A stretch of 64,000 nucleotides of DNA from Sphingomonas sp. So64.6b (GTDB lineage Bacteria > Pseudomonadota > Alphaproteobacteria > Sphingomonadales > Sphingomonadaceae): the NCBI RefSeq assembly GCF_014171475.1, contig NZ_CP048817.1, positions 3,906,001 through 3,970,000 on the forward strand. The letters run 5' to 3'. Position numbers and translations under genes: made by a program. Below, in pieces: positions 35,921-45,414 of the stretch. Position 1 is the stretch's first letter. Every line of letters starts with the position of its first letter. The notes under the pieces were generated by a model, which was given only the letters and a program-made list of their open reading frames with translations, was not told the DNA's origin and did no database searches.

Positions 35921-36858
35921 CTGGTAACGTGAAGACGCTCGTCTGGGTCGAACATGACGGCAAGGTCGTCAAGGATGCCACGCTCGCCGTGGTCACCGCC
36001 GCGTCGAAGCTCGGCGAGGTCCATCTGCTCGTCGCCGGTTCGGGCGTCGATGCGGTTGCCGCCGAAGCCGCCAAGATCGCCGGCGTGGGCAAGGTCCATG
36101 TCGCCGACGACGCCGCCTATGCGCACGCGCTGGCCGAGAATGTCGCGCCGCTCGTCGTCTCGCTGATGGCGGATCACGACGCGTTCCTCGTCCCCGCGAC
36201 GTCGAACGGCAAGAATATCGCGCCGCGTGTCGCCGCGTTGCTCGACGTGATGCAGATCAGCGACATTTTGTCGGTCGAGAGCGGAGATACGTTCACGCGC
36301 CCGATCTATGCCGGCAACGCGATCGCCACGGTGCAGTCGAAAGATGCCAAGAAGATCATTTCGGTGCGCGGTACCGCGTTCGAAAAGGCCGCCACCTCGG
36401 GTGGGTCAGGCACGATTGAGAAGGTCGCGTCGACCGGTGATGCGGGCAAGTCGACCTATGTCGGCAGCGAGATCGCCAAGTCGGAGCGTCCCGAACTGAC
36501 CAGCGCGAAGATCATCGTGTCGGGTGGCCGCGCGCTGCAGAATTCCGAAAACTTCCATTCGATCATCGAACCGCTTGCCGACAAGCTCGGCGCCGGCGTC
36601 GGTGCGTCACGCGCCGCGGTCGATGCGGGTTATGTCCCGAACGACTATCAGGTCGGCCAGACCGGCAAGATCGTCGCCCCCGAGGTCTATATCGCGATCG
36701 GCATTTCCGGCGCGATCCAGCATCTTGCGGGGATGAAGGATTCCAAGACGATCATCGCGATCAACAAGGACGAGGATGCGCCGATCTTCCAGGTCGCGGA
36801 CATTGGCCTGGTCGGCGATCTGTTCAAGATCGTACCGGAGCTGACCGAAAAGCTCTGA
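35917..36858 (+). CDS. etfA: Electron transfer flavoprotein subunit alpha
   Basis: FAD-binding subunit of ETF, 313 residues. N-terminal [16 protein letters not shown]-terminal FAD domain with [48 protein letters not shown] and the closing [20 protein letters not shown]. Normal length. The PhyH-type gene begins 4 nt after its stop. Confidence 0.97.
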   Translation: MTGNVKTLVWVEHDGKVVKDATLAVVTAASKLGEVHLLVAGSGVDAVAAEAAKIAGVGKVHVADDAAYAHALAENVAPLVVSLMADHDAFLVPATSNGKNIAPRVAALLDVMQISDILSVESGDTFTRPIYAGNAIATVQSKDAKKIISVRGTAFEKAATSGGSGTIEKVASTGDAGKSTYVGSEIAKSERPELTSAKIIVSGGRALQNSENFHSIIEPLADKLGAGVGASRAAVDAGYVPNDYQVGQTGKIVAPEVYIAIGISGAIQHLAGMKDSKTIIAINKDEDAPIFQVADIGLVGDLFKIVPELTEKL

Positions 36859-36862
36859 CGCC

Positions 36863-37552
36863 GTGACGGCGTTGACGCTCGAGTTTGATGGGGCGGTGCG
36901 ATCTGATCGCGCCGCCCTTTCGATTCTGGGCGCGCTCGACGACCTCGCTGATCGTCAACCACAGGATCGCGCCGGAATCAGACTTCGGGGCGTCGAAGCG
37001 CTTGCCCCGTTGCTGGCGAACGATGGGTCTCTCGGCGCACTGGCCGCTCGAACGCTCGGGTCCGGGTGTCGGCCGGTGCGTGCGATCCTGTTCGACAAGA
37101 CCGAAGCGACCAACTGGGCACTGGGCTGGCATCAGGACCGGACGATCGTCGTGCGCGAACGTCGCGAGACACCGGGGTTCGGGCCCTGGACGGTCAAGGC
37201 CGGGTTGATCCATGTCGCGCCGCCCGCCGATCTGCTCGCCGGCATGGTGACGATGCGCGTTCATCTCGATCCCGTCCCTGCCGACAATGCGCCGCTGCTG
37301 ATCGCGCCGGGATCGCATCGGTTCGGCCGGATCGCGGAAGGGGATATAGATGCGGTGGTCGAGCGATGCGGCACGATCGCCTGTCTCGCCGAACGCGGCG
37401 ATGTGTGGCTGTATGCGACGCTGATCCTGCATGCATCTGAAGCGGCGACCAGACCGACGCGACGCCGTGTGCTGCAAATCGATTTCGCTGCGGACAACCT
37501 GCCGGGTGACCTCGATTGGCTCGGGCTCCAGGGCGGCGAGGCCGCGCCATAA
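36863..37552 (+). CDS. Phytanoyl-CoA dioxygenase (PhyH) family protein
   Basis: Fe(II)/2-oxoglutarate oxygenase-like protein of 229 residues. The iron triad is visible as HxD in WHQDR (residues about 90-94) and the distal His in LILHASE, with the 2-oxoglutarate arginine in [10 protein letters not shown]. The start is a GTG 4 nt after etfA, so it may be read with the ETF genes. The substrate is unknown; family members hydroxylate fatty acyl chains, amino acids and natural products. Confidence 0.82.
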   Translation: MTALTLEFDGAVRSDRAALSILGALDDLADRQPQDRAGIRLRGVEALAPLLANDGSLGALAARTLGSGCRPVRAILFDKTEATNWALGWHQDRTIVVRERRETPGFGPWTVKAGLIHVAPPADLLAGMVTMRVHLDPVPADNAPLLIAPGSHRFGRIAEGDIDAVVERCGTIACLAERGDVWLYATLILHASEAATRPTRRRVLQIDFAADNLPGDLDWLGLQGGEAAP

Positions 37553-37630
37553 TGCCCATTTCCGGCAGCTGCGCGAATTGCTGCGGGAAATCCTGCGGGA
37601 ATTTTGTTGGCGCGGCACGGGAATTTTGCG

Positions 37631-37719
37631 GAAGATTGGTTCGCGCAGAGAGCGCAGAGAAGTGATTTTCACCGGCTTGGGATCATTTCCTCTCCGCGCC
37701 CCCGCACGAACCAATCTTC
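37631..37719. repeat. Imperfect long inverted repeat
   Basis: Arms GAAGATTGGTTCG (37631-37643) and CGAACCAATCTTC (37707-37719) are perfect 13-bp inverted copies; pairing continues inward with GCGCAGAGAG and CTCTCCGCGC (one mismatch). The whole resembles a small palindromic mobile-type element. No flanking direct repeat was found. Confidence 0.55.
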
Positions 37720-37857
37720 TATTCAGACACAAGCCCGGAGGGATGAGTCGTCATTGAAGAGGCTTGATATTATCTGGTCATGAGAAGGAGCGCGGCGACG
37801 CGATGCAAGGGTTCCGTCTGACACCACGCTGCCATGATCGACGCGAGTTTTGAATCA

Positions 37858-37885
37858 CGCCCGGCCGGCCTGAGCCGGCCGGGCG
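37858..37885 (-). terminator. Strong hairpin downstream of the TonB-dependent receptor
   Basis: Perfect 12-bp arms CGCCCGGCCGGC / GCCGGCCGGGCG with a 4-nt loop, 11 nt after the receptor stop. The U-tract is weak (TGATTCAAAA on the minus strand), so termination is likely but efficiency is uncertain. Confidence 0.6.
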
Positions 37886-37896
37886 AATCGCGCCGG

Positions 37897-40200
37897 TCAG
37901 AATTTCGCCGACAATTGCACGCCATAGAGACGCGGCTCGGCGGGGATGTAGGTCGGGATACCGAACCCGCCGCCGGTGTTGCCCGCATCGAGCAGATAAT
38001 CCTTGTTGAACAGATTTCGGGCGAAGCCGACCAATTCGAACTGGTCGCTATGGCTGCCGCCAAAACCAAGACCGGCGCGCACATTGACCAGAGTCACCGG
38101 GCCTTGCGCGATCAACGGGTTGTTGGGGATTTCGAAGAAAATCCGGCTGCGATAGGTGATCGTCGGCGTTGCGAAGAGACGCAAGCCGTTGCCGACCGGC
38201 GCGTCGATCATGATACCGCCCGATGCCTGAACTTCAGGCTGAAGCCGGAACTTCGCACCGCGGAAATTCGGCGCGATCCCCGGCTTGTCGTCGATTCCGC
38301 CATCGATATAACCAATATTGGCGAACGCGCTGAACCATTTGGCGGGGCGGATGTTCAGTTCGGCTTCGACGCCCTTGTTGCTTGCCGTGCCGGCGCTTTG
38401 CGTCTGGGTGGTGCCGTTAGGCAGGACCACGCTGACCTGGAAATTGTCATAGGTCATGTAATAGGCACCGATCGATCCCGACACGATGCCCGCCGATCCC
38501 TTCAGCCCGACCTCGTAATTCCAGACATTCTCTGCCGCCACCGGCGTGAAGGCAGCGACCGGTCCGGTTGCCCTCGCTGCCGCCCCAAGCTGCACGGTCG
38601 CCGAGCGGCGGCCCTTCGATACGGTGGCAAAGGCATTCACCTTGTCCGACAGGCGGTACAGTGCGTTGAAGCGCGGCAGAACGGCGGAAAAACTGTCTTC
38701 GGTGCGGAAGGTCTGGCCAGCGGTATCGACCTGGCCGGGAATCAGCGACGCACCGCCGGTGATCACCGAACGCGGCACGCGGGCGAAAAAGCCCGATTGG
38801 CGCTTTTCGATCAGCAGACGCACGCCGGCGGTCAGTTCGAGCCGGGGTGTCGGCGTGAAGGTGCCGTCGGCAAATACCGAATAGCTGTCGTTGATGCCCG
38901 AGTTCTGGAACACCGAGCTGTATGGAATCACTGTCGCCGCGCCGCCGGTGAGAATGGCGGTGGCCGCCGAGGCGGCAACGGTGCCGTTCGGGGCGATACA
39001 GGCGAGCCCCGGGATCAGCCGTGCGGCACATTGCAGATAAGTGCCTTCTTCGGTCGAGAAAGGCACATTCTGCAGACTGTTTTCATGGAAGAAGTTGAAC
39101 CCGAACGAACCACGAAACCGATCGCTGGTGTAAGCGAAGCGCGTTTCGTGATTAAATTGGCTGCCCTTGGCGCCTTCGGCGAATTCGAGATACCAGGCCG
39201 CCGAGCCGTCGGCGTCGAAGATTTCGAGCGAATCGAACTTGCGATAGGCATTGACCATGGTCACCGACCAGTCATCGGCAAAATTATAACCGAGCGTCAG
39301 ATTGGCGTCATAGACGTCGCGCTTCAGGCCGAGCTTTGCCGCGCCCAGCGCTTGCGCCGACAAAGGTGACCCACCAAGATAGGCATCACCGAACGGATTG
39401 CCCGGACCCGACGAGGTCGGCAGCGCGCGCGAAACGAATGCGGTGCCGGGATTACGCTGACGATCATAAGTCAGGATCAGATCGGCGGTAAAGTCCTCCG
39501 TCGGCGTGAAGCGCAGCGATCCGCGCACGCCGAGCTGGTTCTGGCCGTTGAGATCATCCTGGTTGGGCGCTAGATTATTCACATAACCATCGCGCTTCTT
39601 AAACGCGAAGGCGATGCGGCCGGCGATTTTGTCCGACCCGAGGTTGATATGGCCGGCGAGCAAGCGCTGGTCGAAATTACCGATCCCGCCGGTCAACTCG
39701 CCCGAAAATCCCTCTTTCGGACGCGCCGAGATGATGCTGATCGCGCCGACCGCCGAGGCGGTGCCGAACAGCGTCGCCTGCGGCCCCTTGATCACCTCGA
39801 TCCGTTCGACGTCGTAAATGTCCTGATACGATCCGCGCGAGCGCGAGATGTCGACGCCGTTATAATAGAGCGTGACGCGCGCCGCCTGCTGTGCCGACCC
39901 CGAATCCGATGTGATGCCACGAATGACGATGCCGGGATTGTTGGCGCTCTGTTCCTGAATGTTGAGCCCGGGGACGAAAAAGGCCAGCTCGTCGAGATCG
40001 GAAACGCCGAGCTCCTTCATCCGCTCGCCGGTCACCGCAGTGAGGGTGATCGGCACGTTGACCTCCTTCTCGCTGCGCTTCTGCGCGGTCACGACAATGT
40101 CGTTCTTGTCGATCTCGGGGTTTGTTTCCTGCACTTGCGCCATGGCGGGCAGCGCCGTGACCGAGGCGAGCAGAAAGGCGAGTGTGGACGTGATGCGCAT
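37897..40200 (-). CDS. TonB-dependent outer-membrane receptor
   Basis: A 767-residue outer-membrane receptor. The signal peptide ends near LPAMA (residue about 21), followed by the TonB-box/plug region IDKNDIVVTAQKRSEKE and plug motifs PITLTAVTGERM and QEQSANNPGIVIRGI, then the 22-strand barrel with a typical end LYGVQLSAKF. It belongs to the large sphingomonad family without a recognisable ligand; no siderophore or B12 genes are nearby. A GGGGGC ribosome site precedes the ATG. parDE lies upstream, separated by 171 nt. Substrate unassigned. Confidence 0.93.
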   Translation of the reverse strand: MRITSTLAFLLASVTALPAMAQVQETNPEIDKNDIVVTAQKRSEKEVNVPITLTAVTGERMKELGVSDLDELAFFVPGLNIQEQSANNPGIVIRGITSDSGSAQQAARVTLYYNGVDISRSRGSYQDIYDVERIEVIKGPQATLFGTASAVGAISIISARPKEGFSGELTGGIGNFDQRLLAGHINLGSDKIAGRIAFAFKKRDGYVNNLAPNQDDLNGQNQLGVRGSLRFTPTEDFTADLILTYDRQRNPGTAFVSRALPTSSGPGNPFGDAYLGGSPLSAQALGAAKLGLKRDVYDANLTLGYNFADDWSVTMVNAYRKFDSLEIFDADGSAAWYLEFAEGAKGSQFNHETRFAYTSDRFRGSFGFNFFHENSLQNVPFSTEEGTYLQCAARLIPGLACIAPNGTVAASAATAILTGGAATVIPYSSVFQNSGINDSYSVFADGTFTPTPRLELTAGVRLLIEKRQSGFFARVPRSVITGGASLIPGQVDTAGQTFRTEDSFSAVLPRFNALYRLSDKVNAFATVSKGRRSATVQLGAAARATGPVAAFTPVAAENVWNYEVGLKGSAGIVSGSIGAYYMTYDNFQVSVVLPNGTTQTQSAGTASNKGVEAELNIRPAKWFSAFANIGYIDGGIDDKPGIAPNFRGAKFRLQPEVQASGGIMIDAPVGNGLRLFATPTITYRSRIFFEIPNNPLIAQGPVTLVNVRAGLGFGGSHSDQFELVGFARNLFNKDYLLDAGNTGGGFGIPTYIPAEPRLYGVQLSAKF

Positions 40201-40338
40201 GGTAAGCCCCCGTTGAAGTACGAACGCCTTCGCGGGTGCAGCATGGTCGTGACGCGAACATTACCGTTCAGTGTCGGTTTGGATATTCGTTGGAAGGGCA
40301 CTGGGAAGCTCGCCGCATCCATGCCGCGACAGAGGCTC

Positions 40339-40371
40339 GTCGATGAGAAGCGGGAGTCGATGAGAAGCGGG
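40339..40371. repeat. Short tandem repeat next to parE
   Basis: The 16 bases GTCGATGAGAAGCGGG occur twice with a one-base spacer (40339-40354 and 40356-40371), just 3' of the parE stop. Possibly slippage-derived. Confidence 0.5.
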
Positions 40372-40665
40372 TTAGCTCAAAGCGGTCTCAACATCGCGGG
40401 ACTGATGCAGGATGCGGACGATCAAAACACGGTCGTCATTGATGTTGTAGAAAATGCGATGGCTGCGATGAATCAAGCAGCGGACGGCAGGCCGCAGGCG
40501 CGGATAAATTGCACCGATCGCAGGGAATTCGCGGAGTTGCTCGCATCGCACCTCAAGGCCGGTCAGACAGGCATCCGCGACATCGGTCCCGAACTGTTCA
40601 ACGCTGAAGGCTGCAATATCATCGATGTCGGCAATGGCGGCAGTGCTGAAAACCAGCCTAGCCAT
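40372..40665 (-). CDS. parE: RelE/ParE family toxin
   Basis: A 97-residue toxin of the RelE/ParE superfamily: ARLVFSTAAIADIDDIAAFSVEQFG at the start, then EFPAIGAIYPRLRP and the conserved end HRIFYNINDDRVLIVRILHQSRD. ParE toxins poison DNA gyrase; RelE members cut mRNA, and sequence alone does not decide, but the partner is ParD-like. It overlaps the antitoxin by 8 nt, typical of a co-translated module. Confidence 0.88.
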   Translation of the reverse strand: MARLVFSTAAIADIDDIAAFSVEQFGTDVADACLTGLEVRCEQLREFPAIGAIYPRLRPAVRCLIHRSHRIFYNINDDRVLIVRILHQSRDVETALS

Positions 40666-40906
40666 CCGAATTCAAATACTTCGCTCTGACCTCATTGAAG
40701 ATCTGGAAAGACTGACGCGGATCGACGCCGGAGGCTAGCCCCTTGTCGATTTCCGTCTGCAACCAAGCAACCTCTTCCGCGCTGGCCCGGTCGCGATAGG
40801 CAAGTTCACTGAAATAGGCATCGATACTTGGAAATTCCCCGGCCTCGACGCGCGATCGAGCCCAGTCGATTTCCTCCTCGGGAACGGCAATGCTGACCTG
40901 TTTCAT
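40658..40906 (-). CDS. parD: ParD-like antitoxin
   Basis: An 82-residue antitoxin. The first half (QVSIAVPEEEIDWARSRVEAGEFPSIDAYFSEL) is a ribbon-helix-helix of the ParD/CopG type; the second half is charged and likely wraps the toxin. The start is ATG 40906 (MKQVSIAV) with a GGGC-type ribosome site; a start seven codons upstream is less likely. Antitoxins of this type repress their own operon. Confidence 0.88.
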   Translation of the reverse strand: MKQVSIAVPEEEIDWARSRVEAGEFPSIDAYFSELAYRDRASAEEVAWLQTEIDKGLASGVDPRQSFQIFNEVRAKYLNSDG

Positions 40907-40937
40907 AAGCCCAAGATAAGAACGCACCTATGAGCTG

Positions 40938-41945
40938 TCAAAAGCCGCTCAGCAGGCTGGTCACATTCGCGCCCAGAGCATCGACCGCATATCCGCCCTC
41001 CATCGCGATCACCGTCGGCCAGCCGCGTGCGGCGATATCGCGTGCCAGCGTCGCATAGTCGGCGGTGGTCAGCTTGAAGTCGGAGATCGGGTCGCCATCC
41101 CAGGTATCGGCGCCGAAACTCAGGATCAGCAAGTCGGGACCGAACCGGGCGATCGCGTCCAGCGCTGTCGCCTGGGCTGCGCGAAAGGCATCGAGCGTTG
41201 CGCCCTGAGGCAAGGGCAGGTTGAGCGTGGTACCTTGCCCTTCGCCTTCGCCGTCCTCATCGGCATGGCCCCAGAAAAACGGATAGTCGGTCGCCGGATC
41301 GGCATGGATCGAGGCGTAGAAGACATCGCCGCGATCCCAGAAAATGTCCTGCGTGCCGTTACCGTGATGATAGTCGATATCGAGGATCGCGACGCGTTTC
41401 GTCCTCGCATCGCGTGCCGCCTGGGCGGCGATCGCGGCGGTGTTGAGATAGCAATAACCGCCGAGATAATCCGCGCCGGCATGATGGCCGGGCGGCCGGC
41501 ACAGCGCGAATGCCACGCGGTCGCCGCCAAGTACGGCGTGGGTCGCCGAGAGGACGCTTTGTGCGCTCCAATAGGCGGCACCCCAGGTGTCGGCGGTCAG
41601 CGGGGTGGAGGCATCGAGGCTATATTGCCCAGCCAGCGCGTCGATCCGGTCGAGCTTAAGCGGCCGGCGCCCGACGATCGGCCAAATATAACCCATCACA
41701 TCGCCGGGGCGACCGGCGGCGGCCCAGCGCTCCGGCGCGGTCTTGAGGAAGTCGATATAGCCGGCATCATGGATGGCGAGGATCGGCGCCTCACCGTGAT
41801 CGGTGGGCTGTTCCACACCCGGCAATACCGCACGGATCGCCGCGGCGCGCAGCGGCGTCTCGGAATAATCGATGAAGCCGCCATTATGCAGTTCCCGGCG
41901 CGGCGCATGGGCCAGCTGCCGGGAGTCGAAGAATGCCCGCATCAT
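40938..41945 (-). CDS. Histone deacetylase-like (acetylpolyamine) amidohydrolase
   Basis: Zinc amidohydrolase of the arginase/HDAC superfamily, 335 residues. Active-site elements visible: RPPGHHAG (catalytic His pair), GGYCYLN, DIDYHHGNGTQD (zinc Asp and His), and LSFGADTWDGDP (second zinc Asp) with EGGYAVDALG near the end. The opening RAFFDSRQLAHAPRREL resembles acetylpolyamine amidohydrolases, which deacetylate polyamines, rather than protein deacetylases. The start ATG 41945 overlaps the nhaA stop (ATGATG region), so both are co-translated. Confidence 0.88.
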   Translation of the reverse strand: MMRAFFDSRQLAHAPRRELHNGGFIDYSETPLRAAAIRAVLPGVEQPTDHGEAPILAIHDAGYIDFLKTAPERWAAAGRPGDVMGYIWPIVGRRPLKLDRIDALAGQYSLDASTPLTADTWGAAYWSAQSVLSATHAVLGGDRVAFALCRPPGHHAGADYLGGYCYLNTAAIAAQAARDARTKRVAILDIDYHHGNGTQDIFWDRGDVFYASIHADPATDYPFFWGHADEDGEGEGQGTTLNLPLPQGATLDAFRAAQATALDAIARFGPDLLILSFGADTWDGDPISDFKLTTADYATLARDIAARGWPTVIAMEGGYAVDALGANVTSLLSGF

Positions 41946-43150
41946 GCCTCCATCGTCGTCTTTGAAGGAGCCGCCGCGAAGCGCAGCACAAGGAAGCCGG
42001 CGACCGCCGACAGAATCGACCCCGCGAGTACGCCGATCTTGACCTTGTCGATCAGCACCGCTTCGCCGGGGAAGGCGAGGCCGCCGATGAACAGGCTCAT
42101 GGTGAAGCCGATTCCGGCGAGCAAGGCGACGCCATAGAGTTGCGCCCAGCTCGTCCCTTTGGGCCGCTGCGCGATCTTCAATCGCTCGGCCAGCGCGATG
42201 CCGCCAAGAATTCCCGCCTGCTTGCCCAGGAACAGGCCCGCCGTCACGCCGATCACCAGTGGTTCGGCAAGGATTGAGAGCGACATGCCGCTCAGCGCGA
42301 CACCGGCATTGGCGAAACCGAACAAGGGCACGATGACGAACGCGACCCAAGGACTGAGCGCGTGTTCGAGCCGGTGGAGAGGCGAATGCGCGTCGTCGGG
42401 CGCGCCGGGGCTCGGTGTGATCGGGATGAAGACTGCCGCGAGCACACCGGCAACGGTCGCATGGACGCCCGACAACAGCACCAGCCACCAAAGCACGACG
42501 GCGGCAAGGAGATACGGCGCGAGCGACCGCACGCCGCGCCGGCTCATCGCTGCCATGATCGCGAGCACACCGGCCGCCGCGGCGAGCGCGCCTAAATCGA
42601 GGCCATGGCTATAGGCAACCGCGATGATCGCGACCGCGCCCATATCGTCGACGATCGCGACGGTCGTCAGGAACAGCTTCAACGCCGGCGGCACGCGCGG
42701 GCCGAGCAGCGCCATCACACCGATTGCGAAAGCGATGTCGGTCGCCGCCGGGATCGCCCAGCCGGGACGCAGCGCGGCATCGCCCATGGTGATAGCGAGG
42801 TAGATCAGTGCCGGCACGATCATCCCCGCCGCCGCCGCGACGATCGGCAGGCGCCGCCGTGCTGGCTGCGCGAGCTGCCCATCGATCAGCTCGCGCTTGA
42901 TCTCCAGCCCGACGAGCAGGAAAAACAGCGCCATCAGCGCGTCGTTGATCCACAGATGCACCGTCATCGGCCCCAGCGCCGGCGCGAGCACCGGACCGGT
43001 TTCGAGATGCAGGAAGTGGAAATAGTCAGGAGCGAGCGGCGAATTGGCCGCGATCATCGCCAGCATGGCGGCGGCGATCAGTACGATCCCGCCCGCCGCC
43101 TCGTCTTTCAGGAAAGCGCGGAGCGCCGGTACCCGTGTTTTGCCCGTCAT
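41942..43150 (-). CDS. nhaA: Na+/H+ antiporter NhaA
   Basis: Inner-membrane sodium/proton exchanger, 402 residues with about twelve helices. Diagnostic residues are the paired aspartates in VAIVDDMGAV (Asp163/164 equivalent), LFFLLVGLEIKREL and PAATDIAFAIGVMALLG. Helices near the end are complete, so no truncation. It is transcribed with the HDAC-like gene downstream and thpR upstream (33-nt gap). Confidence 0.95.
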   Translation of the reverse strand: MTGKTRVPALRAFLKDEAAGGIVLIAAAMLAMIAANSPLAPDYFHFLHLETGPVLAPALGPMTVHLWINDALMALFFLLVGLEIKRELIDGQLAQPARRRLPIVAAAAGMIVPALIYLAITMGDAALRPGWAIPAATDIAFAIGVMALLGPRVPPALKLFLTTVAIVDDMGAVAIIAVAYSHGLDLGALAAAAGVLAIMAAMSRRGVRSLAPYLLAAVVLWWLVLLSGVHATVAGVLAAVFIPITPSPGAPDDAHSPLHRLEHALSPWVAFVIVPLFGFANAGVALSGMSLSILAEPLVIGVTAGLFLGKQAGILGGIALAERLKIAQRPKGTSWAQLYGVALLAGIGFTMSLFIGGLAFPGEAVLIDKVKIGVLAGSILSAVAGFLVLRFAAAPSKTTMEA

Positions 43151-43183
43151 GCCTCATCTTAACTGCGGTGGCGGGCAGGGCAA

Positions 43184-43741
43184 TCAAAACAGGCTAGGCT
43201 GCTCGTCCAGTCCTTTGAGAGTCCAGCGCCCGAGAACTTCGTGTCGGGTCTGGCCGAGCAGGCTATGGATCAGCACGAACTCTTCCGCTCTCCAACGCAC
43301 TGGCGGTGCCAGTTTGCTGATCGGCGCGCCGTCGCGATAGGCGAGGGTCATGTGCGGCGAGAACCGATAGTCCTGGCGCTGCGACAGGCCCATTCGCGCC
43401 ATCGCTGCCGCGATCTTCGCCCTGAGCGCGTCGAGCGAAGCATTTTTAAGCCTGGGGCGAAGGGCAATTGTTTCCGTGCCGCCCGATACCCGATCGAGTA
43501 CGACTTCGAACGGGGCTGCGGTGATCTCCTCTCCAACCGCCAGCAGTGCAGCCACGACCTTTTCCGGCCAACGCTCGAAATCGTCGAGGATATCGAGCGT
43601 GATGTGCAGGCGCTCCGCTTGCATCATTCGACCGCCACCCGCGAACGGCTGCATCACACTCACGATTTGTCGCGCAATAATTGCTGGCGGCAGCAACGCG
43701 AAAAAGAAGCGATGCCGAACGCTGATTTTGTTCTCGAACAT
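43184..43741 (-). CDS. thpR: RNA 2',3'-cyclic phosphodiesterase (2H family)
   Basis: A 185-residue 2H phosphoesterase (formerly 2'-5' RNA ligase) that opens 2',3'-cyclic phosphates on RNA ends. The two HxT/Sx motifs are LHITLDIL (His near 46) and PHMTLAY (His near 130). The start ATG 43741 has a GAAGGAATG-type ribosome site. It starts 30 nt after lysK on the same strand, suggesting an RNA-related operon. Confidence 0.92.
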   Translation of the reverse strand: MFENKISVRHRFFFALLPPAIIARQIVSVMQPFAGGGRMMQAERLHITLDILDDFERWPEKVVAALLAVGEEITAAPFEVVLDRVSGGTETIALRPRLKNASLDALRAKIAAAMARMGLSQRQDYRFSPHMTLAYRDGAPISKLAPPVRWRAEEFVLIHSLLGQTRHEVLGRWTLKGLDEQPSLF

Positions 43742-43771
43742 GACACATTCCTTCGAATCGATGTGTATGTT

Positions 43772-45370
43772 CTATATATGTTCCGACAAATTGAGTCGAA
43801 TCCGCGCTACCCCCGCAAGCGCCTCGGCGATGAGCTTCCGTGTGTTGGGAATGCCGTAGAGCGCAATAAAGCTGCCCATGCGCGGACCTTGTTCCGCACC
43901 GAGCAAGGTTTCGTACAGTGCCTTGAACCAGTCGCGCAGGTTTTCGAATCCGCCGGTCTTGCCGATCTCATAGACGATATTCTGAATCTCCTCGGCGGTT
44001 GCGCCGTTGGGCAGCGCCGCGAGATCGGCATCGAGCCGCTCAAGCGCCGCAACCTCCACGCCCTCCGGCTTGCGCCGCTTGAGCGTGGGCGTGACGAAAT
44101 CGCGGCCATAAGCGAGCGCGCGGTCGATCAGCCGGTCAAGCTCGGGATAGCGCTCGGGCGAAGCATCCTTCACATAATTGCCGAGATAGCCCCAGACCTG
44201 TTCCTTGGTCGCATCGCCCATCACGCTGACCAGGTTGAGCAACAGGCCGAAAGTGACCGGCAATTCGCCCGCCGGCAGCTTGCCGTCATGGATGTGATGC
44301 ACGGGGTTGCCGAGCCGTTCCTTCAGCTGCTGACCGGCATAATTGCCGCGAAACTGCCAGTAATCGTCGACCGCGCGCGGGATCACGCCCATGTGCAGCG
44401 TCTTGGCCTTTTTCGGTTCCCGATAGATATAAAAGGCAAGGCTCTCCTCCGGGCCATAGGTCAGCCAGTCGTCAATGCTGAGCCCGTTGCCCTTGGACTT
44501 GGAGATCTTCTCGCCCTTTTCGTCGAGGAACATCTCGTAATTGAAGCCCTCGGGCGGGCGACCACCGAGCACGCGGGTGATCTTCGACGATTGCACGACC
44601 GAATCGATCAGATCCTTGCCGGCCATCTCATAATCGACCCCCAGCGCGACCCAGCGCATCGCCCAGTCGACCTTCCATTGCAGCTTGGCCCGGCCACCGA
44701 GAATCGACTGTTCGATCCGTTCGCCCTCATCCATGAAGGCGATCGTGCCCGCATCGGCGTCGATCACCTCGACCGGCACCTGCAGGACGATGCCGCTCTT
44801 CGGGCTGATCGGCAGCACTGGCGAATAAGTCGCCTGGCGATCGGCGCGCAGCGTCGGCAGCATCACGTCGAGGATCGCCTGATACTGGCGCAACACCGAC
44901 TTCAGCGCGCGGTCGAAGCGGCCATTGGTGTAATAGTCGGTCGACGAAGCGAATTCATACTCAAAGCCGTAGCGATCGAGGAAATCGCGCAGCATCGCAT
45001 TGTTGTGTGCGGCGAAGCTGTCATGCGTGCCAAACGGATCGGGGATGCGAGTCAGTGGCTTACCGAGATATTCGGCGAGCATGCCCTTGTTGGGGACATT
45101 GTCCGGCACCTTGCGAAGGCCGTCCATGTCGTCGGAAAAAGCGATCAGCTTGGTCGGCGTATCGGACAGCGCATGGAAGGCGTTGCGCACCATGGTCGTG
45201 CGCAGCACTTCGTTGAAGGTGCCGATATGCGGGAGTCCCGAAGGACCATAGCCGGTTTCGAACAGCACCGGACCGTCCTGCTTGCCGTTGGGATAGCGTT
45301 TGAGCAGCTTGCGCGCCTCTTCATAAGGCCAGGCCTTGGATTCCATGGCGGCGGTGCGCAATTCACTCAC
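43772..45370 (-). CDS. lysK: Lysine--tRNA ligase, class I
   Basis: Archaeal-type class I LysRS, used instead of LysS in most alphaproteobacteria. The 532-residue protein has the HIGH-like motif GPSGLPHIGTFNEV and the KMSKS-like motif KISKSKGNGLS, with the class I-specific FSDDMDGLRKVP. The start is GTG 45370 (VSELRTAAMESKAWPYEEA), with AAAGGGCAACAGCAA before it; ATG 45346 is the alternative and a longer frame is not supported. It is divergent from the DinG-type helicase with 44 nt between starts. Confidence 0.94.
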   Translation of the reverse strand: MSELRTAAMESKAWPYEEARKLLKRYPNGKQDGPVLFETGYGPSGLPHIGTFNEVLRTTMVRNAFHALSDTPTKLIAFSDDMDGLRKVPDNVPNKGMLAEYLGKPLTRIPDPFGTHDSFAAHNNAMLRDFLDRYGFEYEFASSTDYYTNGRFDRALKSVLRQYQAILDVMLPTLRADRQATYSPVLPISPKSGIVLQVPVEVIDADAGTIAFMDEGERIEQSILGGRAKLQWKVDWAMRWVALGVDYEMAGKDLIDSVVQSSKITRVLGGRPPEGFNYEMFLDEKGEKISKSKGNGLSIDDWLTYGPEESLAFYIYREPKKAKTLHMGVIPRAVDDYWQFRGNYAGQQLKERLGNPVHHIHDGKLPAGELPVTFGLLLNLVSVMGDATKEQVWGYLGNYVKDASPERYPELDRLIDRALAYGRDFVTPTLKRRKPEGVEVAALERLDADLAALPNGATAEEIQNIVYEIGKTGGFENLRDWFKALYETLLGAEQGPRMGSFIALYGIPNTRKLIAEALAGVARIRLNLSEHI

Positions 45371-45414
45371 TTGCTGTTGCCCTTTCGTTCCGGTCACGCC
45401 ACTGTCTTGCGCGA

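Larger units (their letters stand above)
37553..37896. other. Intergenic region between PhyH gene and TonB receptor
   Basis: 344 nt without a plausible gene. It holds a long imperfect inverted repeat (37631-37719), repeats of GGGAATTTTG (37612 and 37629 region), and the strong hairpin (37858-37885) that ends the receptor gene. No tRNA or recognisable small RNA was seen. Confidence 0.6.

Noticed and set aside
37834..39369. A 511-codon plus-strand open frame over the TonB receptor
   Set aside because: Shadow of the receptor on the other strand; no domain and no ribosome site.
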